Source: an uncultured Desulfobacterales bacterium
GTDB taxonomy: Bacteria > Desulfobacterota > Desulfobacteria > Desulfobacterales > JAFDCJ01
DNA: 21,109 nt
Direction: 5' to 3'
Assembly (NCBI GenBank): GCA_945787595.1
Contig: CALZJV010000171.1
Location: 1 to 21,109, forward strand
The notes below the pieces were generated by a model that made no database searches, was not told the origin of the DNA, and saw nothing but the letters and a program-made list of their open reading frames with translations. Of the stretch, positions 14,944 to 21,109 are shown piece after piece (within the stretch, counting starts at the first letter, position 1; the number at the start of each line of letters is the position of its first letter). A program made the translations under genes and the position numbers.

Positions 14944-15656
14944 TGTTACTATCGGTTGAGGATCTGAGGGTATCGTACGGCAACATTAAAGCGTTGCACG
15001 GACTTAATTTTCAAATCGACGAAGGGGAGATTGTTTGCATCATCGGCGCCAACGGCGCCGGCAAAAGCACCACGCTAAAGGCAATTTCCCGTATGGTTCC
15101 GGTTGAAGCGGGGTCGAAGATGACTTATGCGGGCAATGACTTGCTGGGGTACCCCGCCGATAAAGTCGTGAGCGAACTGGGGATTTCCCATGTGCCGGAG
15201 GGCAGACGCTTATTTGAAAATCTGACGATTACCGAAAACCTTAAACTGGCCACTTTTGCCAGGAAAGATAAGGATCAGATTCAACGGGATGTCAAGCGAG
15301 TTTTTTCCATTTTTCCGCGGTTAGAGGAACGTCAAAGCCAGAAATCCGGCACATTAAGCGGCGGTGAGCAGCAGATGCTGGCTGTGGGCAGAGCCTACAT
15401 GAGCGGACGTAAGGTCATGCTGCTGGATGAACCCTCCATGGGGCTGGCTCCATTGCTAATGATGAGCATGTTCGATGCACTAAAGGAAATCAACCAGGAA
15501 GGCACTACGATTCTATTGGTGGAACAAAATGCCCGGATGGCGTTGCAATTTGCCCAACGGGGGTATGTGCTGGAAAACGGCCACATGGTGGTGGAGGGAC
15601 CTTCCGATGAACTGTTGGAAAATCCGGAGGTCAAAAAAGCGTATTTGGGTGGCTGA
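14943..15656 (+). CDS. livF: Branched-chain amino-acid ABC ATPase LivF-like
   Basis: Second ATPase of the importer. 237 residues, the normal LivF length. Walker A GANGAGKST at residues 35-43, signature LSGGEQQMLAVGRA, Walker B VMLLDEP followed by SMGLAPLL, and H-loop region LLVEQNARMAL in which Gln replaces the usual His, as is common in LivF. Start overlaps the livG stop by one base, with AAGGAG 11 bases upstream. It ends the plus-strand importer cluster; the next gene is convergent and stops 47 bases away. No clear intrinsic terminator was seen between them. Confidence 0.95.
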   Translation: MLLSVEDLRVSYGNIKALHGLNFQIDEGEIVCIIGANGAGKSTTLKAISRMVPVEAGSKMTYAGNDLLGYPADKVVSELGISHVPEGRRLFENLTITENLKLATFARKDKDQIQRDVKRVFSIFPRLEERQSQKSGTLSGGEQQMLAVGRAYMSGRKVMLLDEPSMGLAPLLMMSMFDALKEINQEGTTILLVEQNARMALQFAQRGYVLENGHMVVEGPSDELLENPEVKKAYLGG

Positions 15657-15703
15657 TTTGGATGGAGGGCAGTGTGATTGAAAAAATACCTTTCATACAC
15701 GCC

Positions 15704-16082
15704 TCAACTTTTAATCTCGAAAAGATTGCCATCATCATCTGAAATAAATGTAAGCAGTTTATCCTCTTTCGGTACCTGAACGATTTTGACCCGCAAAGTG
15801 CGGCACTTTTCGAGAAAAGTTGCAAGATCGTCGACTTCGAGACAAACATGTTCGATTCGCCTGACACTGCTTTTGCTAGGACTATCAAAGAATATCTCAA
15901 AATGAAGATATTCATTGCGATAGTTAATGATTTCTAATTCGGAATTAATGTCGAACAGGGCTTTTGAAAGGGCAGGGGGAATTGTTTTCGGCTCCGATTT
16001 TTGCAGCCCTAACAGGCCTTTTGTAGAATTTATCCGATTTTTCCTCTGAGCTGCAGGTCAGCGCTAGGTGTCGTAATATCAT
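15704..16082 (-). pseudogene. VOC/glyoxalase-fold protein gene split by one extra base
   Basis: Read with one frame change, the minus strand encodes a 125-residue single-domain VOC protein. The first frame gives MILRHLALTCSSEEKSDKFYK from an ATG at 16082 preceded by AGGGGGGTGG. The second gives GLLGLQKSEP onward to IEHVCLEVDDLATFLEKC and DDDGNLFEIKS, ending at TGA (15706-15704). The switch falls in an A4 run at 16022-16019; removing one A restores a single frame, and the total of 379 bases is 126 codons plus one. Likely metal ligands H5, E62, H78 and E122 (corrected numbering) are all kept, so selection acted until recently. It may be a pseudogene, a sequencing error or a slippage site. The enzyme's substrate is unknown. 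Confidence 0.75.
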
Positions 16083-16251
16083 TGAACCACCCCCCTTTTT
16101 TTACCAGATTTGCCTGTCGTTGCGACGAATTCAGGTGTTTAAATGTGTTTTACAGTTCGAAGGCATTCTGTTAGGCAGAACTTCATGTTCTTTGCGCCGT
16201 TCGGAAGAAAAAATTTCGTTGAAAATCCAACTAACCATTTTAACGCGCAGC

Positions 16252-16629
16252 TTAATATCTTTCACGGTAGGAGGTCCACGCAATCTCGTTTTCCCAGATT
16301 TTAACCGTCAATGCGTCTAAATTGCTTGGTTTAATTTTAGCGGAGATGGCCTTTAAAAAAATTCTGCAAAAATGCTCGATACTGGGGTTCAGACCTTTGA
16401 ACTCTGCCAACTCGTTTAAGATTTGATCCTTGAAATATTCGACGAGCTCCTCCAGATTGGTTTCAAGATCCACAATGTCGACGATATATCCATGTCGGTC
16501 AAGTTTCGGGGCCTCCAGGATAACCTCCACACGGTAGTGGTGAGAATGTCGGCGATTCTCCGGGCCCCAGTCTCCCCCGATAAGATAATGCGAGGCAATG
16601 AAGTCTCTTTGGACTGCGAGGGTATACAT
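16252..16629 (-). CDS. PTPS/QueD-family protein, PTPS-III-like (Cys replaced by Glu)
   Basis: A 125-residue tunnelling-fold protein of the 6-pyruvoyl-tetrahydropterin synthase/QueD family, acting on 7,8-dihydroneopterin triphosphate-type pterins. Zinc ligands H14 (FIASHYL), H28 and H30 (RRHSHHYRV) are present, as is a C-terminal Glu, E113 (VKIWENE), in the position of the pterin anchor. The catalytic Cys expected four residues before the second zinc His (C-x3-H-x-H) is E24 here (PENRRHSH). A Glu at this site is the hallmark of PTPS-III, which forms 6-hydroxymethyl-dihydropterin and can replace FolB in folate synthesis; a queuosine role would need the Cys. Start ATG at 16629 with GGAGC just upstream. 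It lies after the DUF4340 gene and before the VOC gene, on the same strand. Confidence 0.82.
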   Translation of the reverse strand: MYTLAVQRDFIASHYLIGGDWGPENRRHSHHYRVEVILEAPKLDRHGYIVDIVDLETNLEELVEYFKDQILNELAEFKGLNPSIEHFCRIFLKAISAKIKPSNLDALTVKIWENEIAWTSYRERY

Positions 16630-16673
16630 ATTTGCTCCGCGCTAATAGTTTAATAGAGAAGTTATGATCACAA

Positions 16674-17696
16674 TTACTCTTTTTGCGGCTTGGATTGCGG
16701 CTTTTGCAGCTCGGATGTTTCTGCCTCCGTTTCAGGCTCTTTCAGGATATTTGACGAGTCTTTCATAATGCCTTGGGCTTCGCTGTCCTGCAATAGGAAG
16801 GCATACTTGCTTGCCGAGGAAATTGCCGGATGTTTCGTTTCTTTCTCTTCGGTTTTACCGAATATGGAAAGGCTGTGTTCCAGCGAGCCTTTGAGCTGAA
16901 TGTTGATCAGGGGGGTAGTAAAATCTTCTTTGCCACGGTCTTCGATGAATGCTTCGCAGCTCAGGTCGGAAAGCTTGTTGAGAAGTTGGTCCACCGCAGC
17001 TTCATCGACGATGCGGCCATCCGGAGTTTGCCATACGGTCTCTTGGGCCACAGGCGAAACGCTTTCTTTTTTGTCGGCTGTTGGGGGTTCTTCTTTTTCG
17101 GGCAGCTGGGTCCGGTTTAACATAAAAGAATGCTTCTCATTCGTGATCTGTATCTGCTGAATGTCCGAGGGGGTGTAAGTCAATATGGTCTTATCCCTGA
17201 GATCGTCCACAGTGGTATCGAAAGTGCTTCTGAAATTTCCCCGGGCATGATAGACCCTGTCGTCGCCGGCCGGTTTTACGAAGGTGTGGCGAAAGGATGA
17301 GGCCGTCTTGCCCACATCAATGTCCCGCCTCAAACTGTCTCCCTGCCAGGCTTTAACGTTTATCTTTGTTTCTGCGGCAAGATCATAGAGGTTATAATTT
17401 TTGGACTCCGAAACCAGCGCCGTCAAGGTGAGTTTCTCGATGGTGTCCAACATATTTTTAACCTTGTCGGCATCGGCCGGATAATCCTTGGGCTCGATGT
17501 GCCAGCTGTTATCTTTTTTGTTGAGATCGATGGTGGTTTTGCCACTGGTGATCTCGAGCCTGGTGATTTCTTTTTGAGAAACTTGCGGCATTTCCGGCAG
17601 TTCGTAAAGGGTTCGATCGCCGCGGCGCATGACCAGATACACCGACAAGGCAATGATAATAGTAGCCAGTATGATATATTCTTTTTTAATCTTCAT
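16674..17696 (-). CDS. DUF4340 membrane-anchored protein of a Gld-like ABC cluster
   Basis: Unknown function. 340 residues: a short basic N-terminus, one membrane segment (about residues 8-23) and a large presumably periplasmic domain with repeated beta-rich stretches, as in DUF4340 proteins (EITRLEITSGKTTIDLNKKDNSWHIEPKDYPADADKV is characteristic in pattern). DUF4340 genes often follow GldG-like genes, as here. The C-terminal third is low in complexity and rich in Glu, Lys, Pro and Gln, ending ETSELQKPQSKPQKE. The ATG at 17696 has a weak upstream site (AGGGAAAAATAGAAG). It is separated from the GldG-like gene by 345 bp of repeat arrays. A role as an accessory of the ABC exporter is inferred from position only. 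Confidence 0.8.
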   Translation of the reverse strand: MKIKKEYIILATIIIALSVYLVMRRGDRTLYELPEMPQVSQKEITRLEITSGKTTIDLNKKDNSWHIEPKDYPADADKVKNMLDTIEKLTLTALVSESKNYNLYDLAAETKINVKAWQGDSLRRDIDVGKTASSFRHTFVKPAGDDRVYHARGNFRSTFDTTVDDLRDKTILTYTPSDIQQIQITNEKHSFMLNRTQLPEKEEPPTADKKESVSPVAQETVWQTPDGRIVDEAAVDQLLNKLSDLSCEAFIEDRGKEDFTTPLINIQLKGSLEHSLSIFGKTEEKETKHPAISSASKYAFLLQDSEAQGIMKDSSNILKEPETEAETSELQKPQSKPQKE

Positions 17697-17715
17697 CTTC
17701 TATTTTTCCCTAATA

Positions 17716-17815
17716 ACCCGTGACTCGATACTCGATAATGAAATCTCAATGCATGATAAATATAAACGCCAGCATGCCGCCAACTCTCTGCCCTATGCGC
17801 TATGCCCATTCACCC
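17716..17815. repeat. Two short 7-bp arrays upstream of the DUF4340 gene
   Basis: Units ACCCGTG, ACTCGAT, ACTCGAT cover 17716-17736. Units CTGCCCT, ATGCGCT, ATGCCCA, TTCACCC cover 17788-17815. They occupy the 345-bp gap between the GldG-like and DUF4340 genes, in which no gene was found. Confidence 0.6.
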
Positions 17816-17827
17816 GCCACCCGATGG

Positions 17828-17883
17828 CAGAAAACAGAGGACAGATTACAGAATACAGAGGACAGATGCCGGAAATCAGATTG
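17828..17883. repeat. Longest 7-bp array, eight CAGANNN-type units
   Basis: Eight consecutive units begin CAGA (or CGGA once): CAGAAAA, CAGAGGA, CAGATTA, CAGAATA, CAGAGGA and so on, with no phase slip. The first three or four bases of each unit are conserved and the rest vary. Confidence 0.85.
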
Positions 17884-17967
17884 CATAGATAGTTCATCCC
17901 CGCTACCCCGTATCTAAAAAATTCAATGAACTTCAAGTCCTCTCATTCTGCGCATAAAATCTAATCA

Positions 17968-18009
17968 ATCCAAAATCCAAAATCTGGAATCCGCAATCGA
18001 AAATCCCGT
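17968..18009. repeat. 7-bp array downstream of the GldG-like gene
   Basis: Six units begin ATC: ATCCAAA, ATCCAAA, ATCTGGA, ATCCGCA, ATCGAAA, ATCCCGT. It lies 33 bases past the stop of the GldG-like gene. Confidence 0.8.
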
Positions 18010-18041
18010 AACGCGCAACTGGGAACCAACATCACCTTGCC

Positions 18042-20249
18042 CTATTTCTGGAACATCATCTGGATATGCTTTTTTCGGGAGTGTCGCCGAAACCAAACTC
18101 CCAACCCGAAAATAACGACCAGTATCGGAAGACCGGCGATATTAAACGCTTTTACGAAAGTTTTAGTGCCGGCCCGCGTATCCTCCAGCGGATTGAAACG
18201 CTGTTCTTTGCCACGCATGACCGCAATGTCCTCCCGACCGTTAAGATAGTCGATAACATTCATGATAAACGTGGCATTGGAGCTCTGGCCCTCGGCGTCC
18301 AGCACATTATTTTTGAGCATATCGGCGGAGGCCATTACAAAGATTTTGCCGGGTTTGCCTTTGGATAGAAACTGTCCGCTGCGTTCAATCTTGGACAAAT
18401 CGATTTCGGATGGTTTTTCGACGGTTTTTTCTTCAGATTCTTTGGCGTCATTTTCAGCCTGTTTTTCATCAACTTCTTTTTCCGGCAGTGGTTTACCGGC
18501 AAAATAACTGGGAAATTCTCCTTCGATGAGATACGCCAGGGGGTAGCTCTGCATTTCGTCTACTGAAGGCGGCGGCTTGATGAACATGGGATTTAAGTTG
18601 ATGCGGCCGCGCATTTGCCAGGACTTTTCCGATGAAGAAATCAGTTTATATGGCGTCAGGGAGTTATTTTTAATATTCTCGATATTCAACTCCAGCGGTG
18701 AGATTTTCAGTGCCACCAACACTTTGATATTTTTCATAAAATCCAGATCTTTATTGATGGAGCGGTTTTTGATCAGGGGTGCATAGTATATCGGCTGGTC
18801 TCCGCCGCCAAACTGAGCCGGCATTTGCTGGCGAAAGCAGTTTTCATCCAGAACGAAGGATTGTTGTATGCGGATACCATAATGGGCCAGCAATTTCTCA
18901 AGCCCGGTATCCAGGGGAATAAAGACGGGGGCTTGGCCGGGGCTCATACCTTGCTGTCCGCCGGGCATGACCTCGTTGAAGCGATCGAGGACCAGAGCCA
19001 GGCTCTTGCCTTGCATGAGAAACTGATCGATTTGATACAGTTCGTAGTCGGAAAATTTCTCTGTAGGACGTACGATGACCATGCTGTTCAGGCTTTCAGG
19101 TATGGTCTGGTCCTTAAGATTTATGTTTTTAAAGGTGTAGGTTTGCGAAACCATGGTACGGAAATTTGCGGCGGAATCCTGGCCCTGTGGTTGCATGGGA
19201 CTAGTAGGCGAGGCCCCTGTAAGACTCAGCGTCCCGTGATCGGCAAGGTACCCGATATCTTGATTGATATCGATGAGTCGCTCTATGTTGTCGTTGATGG
19301 TTTCTTCCATTCCCGCCATGTCACTGAGTTGGTACTGGGTCCCGATAATCGGCAGCCGGATGACCTGCAACAAAGGTACGGTCAAAAACTTGTCGCCGTA
19401 TTCCATGACCAGGCCGATGGCGCCCTTTCCGGGAGGAACCTCTCCTTTGGAAAGGGCAGGCCATGACAGGTTCATGATGTTGTATTTTTGTAAGACCGTC
19501 TGCAAGGCTGCATCCTGGGTGGGATTTAGAAATTCATATTCCAATTTACCATAATTTTTTTGATTCAATTTCTTGACAACGGCTTTCATCTCATCAGGAA
19601 TTCTGGAAAGATTGCGGATGCCCATATAAGGACCAACCGATTCAAGCGAAGAAGACAAAAACAGCTTGATGCCGATCTTGTCGGGCAGGCTGAGCAGGGC
19701 GCTGATCTTGTTGTTCATCTTCTGGATAGCAGTGGTAAGTTTATATTCCAGACCCTCGGTGGAGGTAATCGTCGGAATCCGCTCGATCAAATCGCCGTGA
19801 ATTAGGACCAGGCCCATATAGGCCTTTTGAAATTTGACCTCATCTTTTTCAATGGCCTGAATCTGGATGGGATGAATACCATAGTTGCTTGCCAGTTTTT
19901 GGTTTTCCTTGGTTTCGTCCGTAACTTCCCCTTCTTCCGGGTTGACATCAAAAAAGCGGTAATTGAAAAATTTGTCGGCATGGATGGCATATTCCGCCAA
20001 AAGGTCGTGTAGGTAGCGCTCAGTGTTATTATGCGGAGAGGGGAGGTCTTTGGTAAAAAATACATTGATGGTCAGAGGTTCGGATAAAGTCTCCACGACC
20101 TTTTTGCTGGCAGCCGAAATCGAGTAAATTTTATTTTTAGTCAGATCCATTCTGAAAAACAGCGTAATGCCGGCCACGTTTACCAACACGATAATAACCA
20201 GGTAAATGATGAATTTTAGATATTTGCCCGATTTTTTCTTAATTGCCAT
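18042..20249 (-). CDS. GldG-like ABC transporter auxiliary protein
   Basis: 735 residues. An N-terminal membrane segment (about residues 12-31) is followed by a large extracytoplasmic region of the GldG/ABC_transp_aux type and a second membrane segment near the C-terminus (about 704-720). Recognisable features are MDLTKNKIYSISAASKKVVETL after the first segment, LTINVFFTKDLPSPHNN, and KPGKIFVMASADMLKNNVLD near the end. A Glu/Lys-rich linker (about 594-620) precedes the last domain. In Bacteroidetes, GldG belongs to an ABC complex linked to gliding; in other bacteria its role is not established, so the gld name is not assigned. The ATG at 20249 has AAGGA eight or so bases upstream. It follows the GldF-like permease after 104 bp. 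Confidence 0.88.
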   Translation of the reverse strand: MAIKKKSGKYLKFIIYLVIIVLVNVAGITLFFRMDLTKNKIYSISAASKKVVETLSEPLTINVFFTKDLPSPHNNTERYLHDLLAEYAIHADKFFNYRFFDVNPEEGEVTDETKENQKLASNYGIHPIQIQAIEKDEVKFQKAYMGLVLIHGDLIERIPTITSTEGLEYKLTTAIQKMNNKISALLSLPDKIGIKLFLSSSLESVGPYMGIRNLSRIPDEMKAVVKKLNQKNYGKLEYEFLNPTQDAALQTVLQKYNIMNLSWPALSKGEVPPGKGAIGLVMEYGDKFLTVPLLQVIRLPIIGTQYQLSDMAGMEETINDNIERLIDINQDIGYLADHGTLSLTGASPTSPMQPQGQDSAANFRTMVSQTYTFKNINLKDQTIPESLNSMVIVRPTEKFSDYELYQIDQFLMQGKSLALVLDRFNEVMPGGQQGMSPGQAPVFIPLDTGLEKLLAHYGIRIQQSFVLDENCFRQQMPAQFGGGDQPIYYAPLIKNRSINKDLDFMKNIKVLVALKISPLELNIENIKNNSLTPYKLISSSEKSWQMRGRINLNPMFIKPPPSVDEMQSYPLAYLIEGEFPSYFAGKPLPEKEVDEKQAENDAKESEEKTVEKPSEIDLSKIERSGQFLSKGKPGKIFVMASADMLKNNVLDAEGQSSNATFIMNVIDYLNGREDIAVMRGKEQRFNPLEDTRAGTKTFVKAFNIAGLPILVVIFGLGVWFRRHSRKKHIQMMFQK

Positions 20250-20353
20250 GGTATATTTCCTTATAGGAGTATTTCTCGAGAAGGTTGGTTTGAAAAATTT
20301 TTTTAGTACATCCCGGGCAAAAACAATTTAGCGCTTATGGGGCTGCACCCTGC

Positions 20354-21058
20354 TTAATGTTTCTCCCGTAATGCAAGATGGGCCGCGTACAGACCGAGAA
20401 AACAGACGCTCAAAAAATAAAAAACATCCCTTGAATCAATGATTCCTTTTGAAATGTTTTGAAAGTGATAATCCGCACCCAGATATGCCAAAATCCCCAG
20501 CAGGGACCGGGGCAGAAAAAAAAGCATTTTATCGATCAGCGTCAGGATAAAACAGATCGCCATGGCCGTGATAAATGCAATGATCTGGTTGCGAGTCAAG
20601 GCGGAGGCAAACAGTCCTATTGCGGAAAAGGCGGCCCCTAAAAGTACGGCGCCGATATAACCGCCCACTACCGGTCCCCAATCAAGCTGGCCCAGCGCCG
20701 CCACCGTAATGGGATAGGTGAAGGTCGGCAGCAGCATGGCGGCAACAAATGCAACTGCTGCAAAGAATTTGCCCAAAATGACATCGTTGAAAGTCACCGG
20801 CATTGTCAGCAGGATTTCATAGGAGCCGATGTTCAGTTCTTCGGACACCAGGCGCATGGTGATGGCCGGAATGACAAATGAAAAAATCACCGGTAGCAGC
20901 GAGAAAAAGTTTCTTAAACTGGCCTGGTCGAAAAGAAAAAACGTAGCAAAAAAGAACCAGCCGGTTACCAGCAGAAAAATCGCAATGACGATATAGGCGA
21001 TGGGAGAAACAAAATAGGATCTGAATTCTTTTTGAAAAATATGAATGGCCTGACGCAT
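20354..21058 (-). CDS. GldF-like ABC-2 permease
   Basis: 234-residue integral membrane protein of the ABC-2 family, with an N-terminal cytoplasmic helix (MRQAIHIFQKEFRSYFVSP) and about six hydrophobic segments. FVIPAITMRLVSEELNIGSYEILLTMPVTFNDVILGKF is the typical cytoplasmic coupling region of the GldF/NosY-like group. Its ATG overlaps the stop of the upstream ATPase by one base (TAATG), with AGGGAGA seven bases before. It forms the membrane channel of the exporter encoded with the ATPase to the right and the GldG-like protein to the left. The cargo is unknown. Confidence 0.9.
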   Translation of the reverse strand: MRQAIHIFQKEFRSYFVSPIAYIVIAIFLLVTGWFFFATFFLFDQASLRNFFSLLPVIFSFVIPAITMRLVSEELNIGSYEILLTMPVTFNDVILGKFFAAVAFVAAMLLPTFTYPITVAALGQLDWGPVVGGYIGAVLLGAAFSAIGLFASALTRNQIIAFITAMAICFILTLIDKMLFFLPRSLLGILAYLGADYHFQNISKGIIDSRDVFYFLSVCFLGLYAAHLALREKH

Positions 21059-21109
21059 TATGCACTCTCCCTGGTAAGCTCACGAAAAATAGTTTCAAGG
21101 GTTTGGGTT
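21058..21109 (-). CDS. C-terminal end of an ABC ATPase (GldA-like), cut by the right edge
   Basis: Only the last 16 residues, TQTLETIFRELTRESA, and the stop are in the window. The pattern TLExIFxxLT is typical of the end of ABC-2 exporter ATPases, and the one-base stop-start overlap with the permease gene supports cotranscription. Motifs needed for firm identification lie outside the window. Confidence 0.7.
   Translation of the reverse strand, partial: TQTLETIFRELTRESA

Noticed and set aside
15631..15915. Minus-strand 94-codon frame starting MNIFILRYSLIV
   Set aside because: It is out of frame with the VOC-fold coding sequence covering the same bases and overlaps the end of livF.
17828..18009. 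CRISPR array
   Set aside because: Units are 7 bp with no spacers of constant length and no cas genes nearby.

Overview
The window looks like chromosomal DNA of an anaerobic, Gram-negative, Desulfobacterota-like bacterium. This placement is an inference from gene content (split glycine decarboxylase clustered with lipoate genes, a leucine/branched-chain-type ABC importer, a Gld-like ABC system with a DUF4340 partner) and from intergenic DNA packed with short tandem repeats. No rRNA, tRNA, CRISPR array or integrase/transposase gene was seen.

Layout. (1) Positions 1-6650, minus strand: a glycine cleavage and lipoylation cluster, in transcription order gcvH, gcvPA, gcvPB, lipB, lipA, alr (alr runs off the left edge). 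GcvH is the lipoyl carrier, GcvPA/GcvPB decarboxylate glycine onto it, LipB loads octanoate and LipA inserts sulfur, so the cluster makes and uses its own cofactor. gcvT is not in the window. (2) Positions 6995-7441, minus strand: an Lrp/AsnC-type regulator between the gcv cluster and a divergent amino-acid importer. (3) Positions 8133-15656, plus strand: a LIV-type importer with two tandem, very similar substrate-binding proteins (the second broken by a deletion of about 101 bp), permeases LivH and LivM, and ATPases LivG and LivF. (4) Positions 15704-21109, minus strand, convergent with the importer: a Gld-like ABC exporter (end of the ATPase, GldF-like permease, GldG-like auxiliary protein, DUF4340 protein), then a PTPS/QueD-family protein with Glu in place of the catalytic Cys (PTPS-III type), then a small VOC/glyoxalase gene split by one extra base.

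The most unusual feature is the non-coding DNA. Nearly every sizeable gap holds degenerate tandem arrays with a 7-bp period (8-9 bp next to the binding-protein genes). Each array has a different consensus, and they often begin at or within a few bases of a stop codon. Some come as inverted pairs able to form long hairpins. There is also a dispersed 98-bp repeat (two copies, about 96% identical, one with terminal inverted repeats), a small palindrome family in the gcv-lip gaps, and candidate operator palindromes around the Lrp-like gene.
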